In this document: piece by piece, positions 58,529 to 64,000 of the stretch | Layout: each line of letters starts with the position of its first letter | Numbering within the stretch: position 1 is the stretch's first letter | Assembly (NCBI GenBank): GCA_025449845.1 | Contig: JANWIP010000017.1 | Location: forward strand, 124,001 to 188,000 | Length of the DNA stretch: 64,000 nt | Source: Solirubrobacteraceae bacterium | GTDB taxonomy: Bacteria; Actinomycetota; Thermoleophilia; Solirubrobacterales; Solirubrobacteraceae | Direction of reading: 5' to 3' | Program-made: the position numbers and the translations under genes | The notes under the pieces: generated by a model | The model's input: only the letters and a program-made list of their open reading frames with translations | What the model was told of the DNA's origin: nothing | The model's database searches: none

Positions 58529-61419
58529 TCGTCTTCGGTGCGCTCAGACGGCTTCTCCTCGCGCGGGGCGTGTTGTGTGCGCTTGCGTTCTGGGTGTCAG
58601 CAGGCGTTTTGATCGGCGCTGTGTCCACACCGTCGGTGTCGGCCTCTTTTGGCTTGCAGACTGGCAGTTTTGAAAACAAGCTCTTGAATGAAGATGGCAC
58701 GCCAGACGTTCAGGCAGGATCGCATCCATTTGAGCTGACGACGAGCTTCAAGTTCGACACAATCATCGGCGCGGGCGGCGAACCCATTCCGGACGATTCG
58801 GTGAAGGATGTCGAAGTGGAGTTGCCCGCCGGGCTGGTAGGCAACCCCACAGCGACACCAAGATGCTCGATCGCCCTGTTCAACACGCCCAATACGGGGG
58901 AGGCGTTTGGCTTGTCGGGTGCGAGTTGCCCCAATGACACGCAGGTTGGTGTGGCGCAGATCGAAATCACGCCCAACGGAGAAGGCGAACCAGTGCCATT
59001 GACACTAGGCATCTACAACCTGGTGGCACCTCCTGGCGTGCCGGCCGAGTTCGGATTCAACCCGATCGGAGTGGCCGTCGTGTTGACGCCGGCTATTCGC
59101 ACGGGCAGTGACTACGGATTGACGGTGTCTTCCAGGAACACCAATCAGACGCTGCGGATCTTTGGGGTCAAGACCACGTTCTGGGGCGTTCCAGCCGCGG
59201 CCGCTCACAACGGCGAACGCGGGGAATGCCTCGGGGGGCTGGGAGAAACGTATGCGCTTGGGGAAGAACATCCGTGTCCGGTTGAAACCGCCCCGGCCCC
59301 GTTTCTGACGCTTCCCACGAGCTGCCAAGCCACTCCCTTAGCGAGCACCATCTACGCAGACTCGTGGGAGAACCCGGTGCAGGGTCCTGAACTGTCAGGC
59401 CTGAACCCTCCTCTCGTGGCGAAGGCCGAAGCGTTCAACCACGACCTCGAAGGTCATCCAGTCGGCGTCACAGGCTGCGAACACATTGACTTCAGCCCGA
59501 CGGTCAACGCCTCGCCGACGACGACGGACGCGGGCTCGCCGACGGGCCTGTCGTTTGAAGTCTCGCTGCCCCCGAACGAAGCTCCGAACGGGCTGGCAGA
59601 GGCCGATCTGAAGGAAGCCGTGGTGTCGCTACCAGCGGGTATGTCGGTCTCGCCGTCGGCCGCGAATGGGCTGGAAGCGTGCACAGAAGAAGAGATCGCG
59701 TTGCGCTCGGCGAGCGCAACGCGCTGTCCAAACGCTTCCAAGGTGGGCACTGTCGAAATCGACACGCCGCTGCTGGAACATCCCTTGCAGGGCTCCGTGT
59801 ATCTAGCCCAGCAGGAACACAACCCGTTTGGGAGCCTGCTGGCTCTATATGTCGTCGCGGAAGGCTCGGGCGTGGTCGTGAAGCTAGCCGGTGAAGTTCA
59901 CGCCGACCCCACTACGGGCCAGCTCACGACAAGATTCGCAGGTAACCCGCCGTTTGAAGGCGCGCCGCAGCAGCCCTTCCGTCATCTGCGTGTGATGCTC
60001 TTCAACGGACCGCGTGCGGTGCTGATGACGCCGCTGACATGCGGGACATACGACCTGACAGGAACGCTGACGCCGTGGAGCGGCGGCATGCCGGCGACAT
60101 TCTCGAGTCCGTTTGCGATCAACTCGAACTGTGGCGGCGGGTTCTCGCCCTCAATGGTGGCAGGCACGACTAGCAATCAGGCGGGTGGCTTCTCGCCGTT
60201 CTCGCTGACGCTCTCGCGCTCGGACCAGGATCAGCGTTTGCGCCAGCTCAGCGTGCGCATGCCGCCGGGATTCGCGGGGATGCTCTCCAGGGTGCAGTTG
60301 TGCGGCGAACCGCAGGCAGCGGAAGGCAGGTGTCCGGAAGCAAGCAGGATCGGACACGTGACGATCGGCGCGGGCCCCGGGCCGGAGCCTGTGTTCGTAC
60401 CCCAGGCGGGCAAGCCGGTGGACCCCGTGTACCTGACGGGACCTTATGGCGGCGCGCCCTTTGGGCTGTCGATTGTCGTGCCCCCCGAAGCGGGGCCCTT
60501 CAACCTGGGAGCACCGGTGGTGGTGCGCTCGGCGATCAGGGTCGATCCACGCACGGCGCAGATCACGATCGCTTCCGATTCCTTCCCCACCATTCTCAAG
60601 GGTATCCCGCTCGATGTGCGCACGATCAACGTGCTCATCGACCGGGAAGGGTTCGCGTTCAACCCCACCAACTGCACCGCCTTCAACGTGGAGGGCACAG
60701 TGCTCTCGGATCAGGGTGTCACTGCGCCGGTGTCGAGCCGCTTCCAGGCGGCCAACTGCGCGACGCTGCCCTTCAAGCCGGCGTTCTCGGCGTCGACCAA
60801 GGCTCACCCTTCGCATAGGAACGGCGCATCGCTGACGGTGACAGTGGGCTACCCGAAGGGCACTCAGGCCAACATTGCCTCAGTGAAGGTCTCGCTGCCC
60901 AAGCAGTTGCCCTCCCGATTGACAACGCTGCAGAAAGCCTGCCCCGAAGCGACGTTTGCCGCGAACCCAGCGATGTGCCCTCCGGAGTCGTTGGTAGGGA
61001 GGGCTACCGCAACCACGCCGGTCCTGAACGTGCCGGTCACAGGTCCGGCCTATCTCGTCTCCCACGGCGGCGCGGCGTTCCCGGATCTCGTCATGATCCT
61101 TCAGGGCCAGGGCGTGACAGTCGAACTGGTGGGGGGGACGTTCGTGAGCAAGGCGGGGATCACCACGAGCACGTTTGCCTCCGTGCCCGACGTTCCGATC
61201 TCAAGCTTCGAGGTGAACCTGCCCCAGGGTCCCCACTCGGCGCTGACGGAAAACCTGCCCGCGAAGAGCAAGGGCAACTTCTGCTCGACCAAGCTCGTGA
61301 TGCCGACCACGATCGTCGCGCAGAATGGCCTGCGCGTCACACAGAACACGAAGGTTGCCGTCACCGGCTGCCCTAAGGCCAAGAAGAAGACAAAGAAGGC
61401 GCGAGGCCGGCGACACTAG
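58525..61419 (+). CDS. Giant secreted repeat protein with basic tail
   Basis: A 964-residue protein with signal peptide (core VLCALAFWVSAGVLIGAVST). The body shows about four related segments. Each starts like V.V.LPAG, followed by a Cys, CP..S.VG, and a PL.G..YL-type strand: near residues 95, 370, 570 and 790 (for example VVSLPAGMSVSPSAANGLEA and CPNASKVGTVEIDTPLLEHP). Each segment is about 200 residues. The C-terminus TGCPKAKKKTKKARGRRH is basic. It is translated by coupling (GTGA) with the preceding propeller-like protein and probably forms a surface or wall structure with it. The last 4 bp overlap the convergent gene. Confidence 0.78.
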   Translation: MIVFGALRRLLLARGVLCALAFWVSAGVLIGAVSTPSVSASFGLQTGSFENKLLNEDGTPDVQAGSHPFELTTSFKFDTIIGAGGEPIPDDSVKDVEVELPAGLVGNPTATPRCSIALFNTPNTGEAFGLSGASCPNDTQVGVAQIEITPNGEGEPVPLTLGIYNLVAPPGVPAEFGFNPIGVAVVLTPAIRTGSDYGLTVSSRNTNQTLRIFGVKTTFWGVPAAAAHNGERGECLGGLGETYALGEEHPCPVETAPAPFLTLPTSCQATPLASTIYADSWENPVQGPELSGLNPPLVAKAEAFNHDLEGHPVGVTGCEHIDFSPTVNASPTTTDAGSPTGLSFEVSLPPNEAPNGLAEADLKEAVVSLPAGMSVSPSAANGLEACTEEEIALRSASATRCPNASKVGTVEIDTPLLEHPLQGSVYLAQQEHNPFGSLLALYVVAEGSGVVVKLAGEVHADPTTGQLTTRFAGNPPFEGAPQQPFRHLRVMLFNGPRAVLMTPLTCGTYDLTGTLTPWSGGMPATFSSPFAINSNCGGGFSPSMVAGTTSNQAGGFSPFSLTLSRSDQDQRLRQLSVRMPPGFAGMLSRVQLCGEPQAAEGRCPEASRIGHVTIGAGPGPEPVFVPQAGKPVDPVYLTGPYGGAPFGLSIVVPPEAGPFNLGAPVVVRSAIRVDPRTAQITIASDSFPTILKGIPLDVRTINVLIDREGFAFNPTNCTAFNVEGTVLSDQGVTAPVSSRFQAANCATLPFKPAFSASTKAHPSHRNGASLTVTVGYPKGTQANIASVKVSLPKQLPSRLTTLQKACPEATFAANPAMCPPESLVGRATATTPVLNVPVTGPAYLVSHGGAAFPDLVMILQGQGVTVELVGGTFVSKAGITTSTFASVPDVPISSFEVNLPQGPHSALTENLPAKSKGNFCSTKLVMPTTIVAQNGLRVTQNTKVAVTGCPKAKKKTKKARGRRH

Positions 61420-62042
61420 CCGAAGCGGACCTTCCCATTGGACTTGGCCCGCGCCTGCGCGCGCTCGACCAGCTCCAGGCGCTTTATCGCGGCACGAAAC
61501 AGCAGCGTCAGCAGTCGCAGCCGAGCGTTCTCTGAGCGCAGCTCCAGCAGCTCCTGCTTGACATCGGTGCCGAACTCGACGGTGGCCGCCATGGTGTAGG
61601 CATCGAGCTGGGCCAGCTCTTCTTCACCCAGCAGCTTGTCGGTCGCCTGCTCGACTAGCTCGGCGTAGAGCCCGCGCGTCTCCTGCACCACCTCGGGGTC
61701 GGGCTCCTCCTCCTGCTCGGTGAGGAACTCCACCACGGCTGCCGGGTAGGGGAGATCGTCCTGGCGCTCCACGAGGCGGAAAGGACGGGTGCCGCGGACG
61801 ATGATGTTCAGGCGTCCATCCTCCATGCGCTCAAGCACCCGATCGATCTCACAGGCACAGCCAACGGGCTTGAGCTCGTCCTCGGAGAGCCACACGATGC
61901 CGAACTCGCGCTCGGAGTCCAGGCACTCCTCGATCATCTTGCGATAGCGGTCCTCGAAGATGTGCAGAGGCACGCTCTCGGTGGGCAACGCCACCATGCC
62001 GAGGGGGAACATCGGAAAGCCACTGTGCACCTGATCGGGCAT
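61416..62042 (-). CDS. Lon N-terminal (LON substrate-binding) domain protein
   Basis: A 208-residue stand-alone Lon-N domain protein: FPMFPLGMVALPTESVPLHI and FEDRYRKMIEECL, then FGIVWLSEDE and GRLNIIVRGTRPFRLVERQD are the family pattern. There is no AAA+ or protease part. Such proteins are common and may bind substrates or partners of a protease; the role is unknown. The end helices (RLRLLTLLFRAAIKRLELVE) are regular. It is convergent with the giant secreted gene, overlapping by 4 bp, and follows the next methyltransferase by 73 bp on the same strand. Confidence 0.88.
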   Translation of the reverse strand: MPDQVHSGFPMFPLGMVALPTESVPLHIFEDRYRKMIEECLDSEREFGIVWLSEDELKPVGCACEIDRVLERMEDGRLNIIVRGTRPFRLVERQDDLPYPAAVVEFLTEQEEEPDPEVVQETRGLYAELVEQATDKLLGEEELAQLDAYTMAATVEFGTDVKQELLELRSENARLRLLTLLFRAAIKRLELVERAQARAKSNGKVRFG

Positions 62043-62115
62043 GAGTGGAGTCTAGGGCGTACCAACCTTCTGACACCAGTCCTCAGGCTGGCTTGCTGGC
62101 CAGCCCGACGTACTG

Positions 62116-63021
62116 CTAGAGCGGCTTTTTGGCCGACACCATGAGGTTGTAGAAGATCGCCGGCGGCAGCCGCGACTCGAGCACTCGGCGGTCGACCCGC
62201 TGCAGCGCAAGGTAGCCACGGTAGGCGTACCACTTCCACGCCCACGGCACCTCATTGGGATCAGCGGTGGCCTCCAAGGTGCGGTTGGTCCAGCCAAACC
62301 AGTTGGCCAGCAGCTCCTCGCCGATGACCCGCACGTCGCTCAGGCCCGCGCCGCGCGCCATCTCCGACAGTTCGCCAGGCGCAAAGGCATGCACGTCCAC
62401 GACGCTCTCAAGCGCTGCGTCGGGCGCACCACCCTCGGCCGGCGGAGCAGGACCGGCACGCATCACGCGGCGCCACAGCGGCGCGACAGCGGTAGCCGCG
62501 CGCTTGGGTACCGTGGCGAGACGGTCGCCGTAGCGGGACGGCTCGCCGGCGAACAGCACCGTGCCGCCGGGGCGCAGCACGCGCTCGAACTCTCGCCACG
62601 CGGTGGGCAGGTCCGGGATGTGATGCAGCACCGCGTGGCCGAGCACCAGATCGAAGCTCTCATCCGGGAAAGGCAGCGCCTCGGCGTCGGCGGCTGCCGT
62701 GCTCACCTCGAGCCCGAGACGTTGCGCATTGGCGCTGAGCGCGGCCAGCATGCCGGGGGAGATGTCGCTGCACGTGGCCTGTTCGATGACCCCCGCGCGC
62801 ATCAGGTTGAGCGTGAAATAGCCCGTGCCGGAGCCGATCTCCAGGGAGCTCTCGAAGGGGCCGGGGTGTGCGCCCAGGACCTTGCGTACCTTCTGCAGCA
62901 CCTGCTCGCCACCGAGCTCGCCGAAGTCGATACCCCACTTGGAGTCGTAGTGATCGGCCGCCACATCGTGGTAGCGCGTGTTGACTTCGCGGATCTCCTC
63001 GGCACTGAGAACGGGGGGCAT
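62116..63021 (-). CDS. Class I SAM-dependent methyltransferase
   Basis: A 301-residue protein. The SAM domain has LEIGSGTGYFTLNLMRAGVI, then CSDISPGMLAAL and LPFPDESFDLVLGHAVLHHI, with FERVLRPGGTVLFAGEPSRY. These fit the UbiE/menaquinone-type or small-molecule methyltransferases. The C-terminal part (about 200-300) has hydrophobic stretches and contains ALQRVDRRVLESRLPPAIFY. ATG 63021 is divergent from the final methyltransferase. The substrate is unknown. Confidence 0.82.
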   Translation of the reverse strand: MPPVLSAEEIREVNTRYHDVAADHYDSKWGIDFGELGGEQVLQKVRKVLGAHPGPFESSLEIGSGTGYFTLNLMRAGVIEQATCSDISPGMLAALSANAQRLGLEVSTAAADAEALPFPDESFDLVLGHAVLHHIPDLPTAWREFERVLRPGGTVLFAGEPSRYGDRLATVPKRAATAVAPLWRRVMRAGPAPPAEGGAPDAALESVVDVHAFAPGELSEMARGAGLSDVRVIGEELLANWFGWTNRTLEATADPNEVPWAWKWYAYRGYLALQRVDRRVLESRLPPAIFYNLMVSAKKPL

Positions 63022-63056
63022 GGCGAGGGCACCATATACTCGCGCGGCAGTAGAGG

Positions 63057-63164
63057 GTGGCGCAGCTGGCCGCAGGCCGGCGAGCCGGGCCCCTCTTTTT
63101 CAGATTTCGGGTGGCGCAGCTGGCCGCAGGCCGGCGAGCCGGGCCCTCTTTTTTTCAGATTCCG
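63057..63164. repeat. Two tandem copies of a 54-bp unit with terminator-like hairpin
   Basis: Copies start at 63057 and 63111 and differ by a few bases near their ends. Each contains GGCCGGCGAGCCGGGCC, able to fold into a short GC hairpin, followed by CTCTTTTTC or CTCTTTTTTTC on the plus strand. They fill the space before the GTG start of the plus-strand methyltransferase, like a double attenuator. Confidence 0.85.
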
Positions 63165-63973
63165 TGTCCGCCCCCGCGCCTCACTTCACCCAGCAGCACC
63201 AGCCCGAGGGCGTGCCGCCGCTTGAGCTCACGGGCGAGCGCACGCTGCCGGACGTGCCCGAGGAGAACTACTGGTACCGCCGCCACCTGGCCGTTTACGA
63301 ATGGATCGCGGCGCGCACGCGCGGGCAGCGCGTGATCGACATGGCCTGCGGCGAGGGCTATGGCTCGAACCTGCTCGCCAGCACCGCCGCGAGCGTGGTC
63401 GGGGTCGATGCCAACCCCGAGGCGCACGAGCACGCTCGGCTGCGCTACCAGCGCGAGAACCTGCGCTTCGCCCGCGATCTCGTCGAAAGCTTCAACGAGC
63501 CCTGCGACGCGGTTGTATTCCTTCAGACGATCGAGCATCTTAAAAACCCAGGCGCGGTGCTTGAGCACTTCAGCTCGCTCATCGCCGCGGGAGGAATGCA
63601 AGAGGGGGAGGGGGGCCGCTCGGCCGCTGTCTACCTCTCGACCCCGAACGTGCTCACGCTGGCGCCAAAGGGCGCGCCGCGCTCGGATAACCCCTGGCAT
63701 GTGCACGAGTACAAGGCGAGCGAATTCCAAGCGCTCTGCACGGGCCACTTCGGCACAGTTGAGATGTATGGCCTCTTCCATGCGCGCAAGCTGCGCGTGC
63801 ACCAGCTTGCGCTGAAGCTCGGTTGGGATTCGATCCATCCCCGTCTGGGTCTCACCGCGCGCTTCTACGACTGGTTCACGCCGGCTATCGCGTCCTCGGA
63901 CTTCGCGCTGCGCTCAGCTGCTGAGGCCGATCTGGATCGCGCGCTCGATTTCATCGCGGTGTGCCGGGCATGA
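63164..63973 (+). CDS. Class I SAM-dependent methyltransferase
   Basis: About 269 residues from GTG 63164 (VSAPAPHFTQQHQPEG). It has PLELTGERTLPDVPEENYWY and RRHLAVYEWIAARTRGQR, then the SAM motif VIDMACGEGYGSNLLA, GVDANPEAHEHARLRYQREN and DAVVFLQTIEHLKNPGAVL, with YLSTPNVLTL. The start GERTLPDVPEENYW occurs in methyltransferases of polysaccharide or glycopeptidolipid loci. It overlaps the last bases of the 54-bp repeats, so the repeats probably influence its expression. GTG 63212 is a second start option. Confidence 0.8.
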   Translation: MSAPAPHFTQQHQPEGVPPLELTGERTLPDVPEENYWYRRHLAVYEWIAARTRGQRVIDMACGEGYGSNLLASTAASVVGVDANPEAHEHARLRYQRENLRFARDLVESFNEPCDAVVFLQTIEHLKNPGAVLEHFSSLIAAGGMQEGEGGRSAAVYLSTPNVLTLAPKGAPRSDNPWHVHEYKASEFQALCTGHFGTVEMYGLFHARKLRVHQLALKLGWDSIHPRLGLTARFYDWFTPAIASSDFALRSAAEADLDRALDFIAVCRA

Positions 63974-64000
63974 GGTGATCGGATCCCGTCACCCGCCCCC

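Overview
The window is GC-rich bacterial DNA, and its gene content points to a high-GC Gram-positive actinobacterium, probably class Thermoleophilia (Solirubrobacterales-like). This is inferred from the combination of an OpcA-zwf-gnd operon, EgtB/EgtD ergothioneine enzymes, an MptB-type mannosyltransferase, a tandem TetR regulator, a ParA-FtsZ gene pair and very large secreted proteins with Lys/Arg-rich tails. No rRNA, tRNA, CRISPR array, transposase or integrase was recognised.

Region 1 (1-25000) is an exopolysaccharide locus. It holds an initiating sugar transferase, two NAD-dependent sugar epimerases, five family-4 type glycosyltransferases, three methyltransferases, a Wzz-like chain-length protein, a Wzx-like flippase, two O-antigen ligase/polymerase-type proteins, an asparagine-synthase-type amidotransferase and an UppP-type phosphatase. 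Between them lie three paralogous secreted clan GH-A hydrolase-like proteins and one secreted GHL15-like protein. Together they suggest assembly, export, amidation and trimming of an unknown surface polysaccharide. A decayed toxin-antitoxin pair sits at 2152-2751.

Region 2 (25000-36700) has a small membrane protein, a MscS-type channel, a RibD-type reductase, a cold-shock protein, an MptB-like mannosyltransferase, a cupin/rhodanese pair, an acyl-CoA dehydrogenase, a membrane zincin, a double TetR regulator, a thiolase, an SDR dehydrogenase and an unidentified two-gene unit. Two gene-free stretches here carry striking repeats.

Region 3 (36700-45200) is one long minus-strand run, gnd-zwf-opcA-pgl-egtB-egtD. 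It joins the oxidative pentose phosphate branch (NADPH supply) to ergothioneine synthesis, with class II fructose-1,6-bisphosphatase divergent from it.

Region 4 (45200-55100) is cell-cycle and regulatory: a degenerate GGDEF protein, a histone-H1-like repeat protein, the principal-type sigma factor, PilT, an HxlR regulator, an ArsA-type ATPase, a ParA-FtsZ overlap, a gamma-glutamyltransferase-like enzyme and a lipoprotein.

Region 5 (55100-64000) carries a secreted protein of visibly lower GC and two coupled genes for very large secreted proteins with basic C-terminal tails. A Lon-N-type protein and two methyltransferases, separated by a 54-bp tandem repeat, complete it. Across the window eight convergent gene pairs overlap tail to tail, by 4 to 294 bp.
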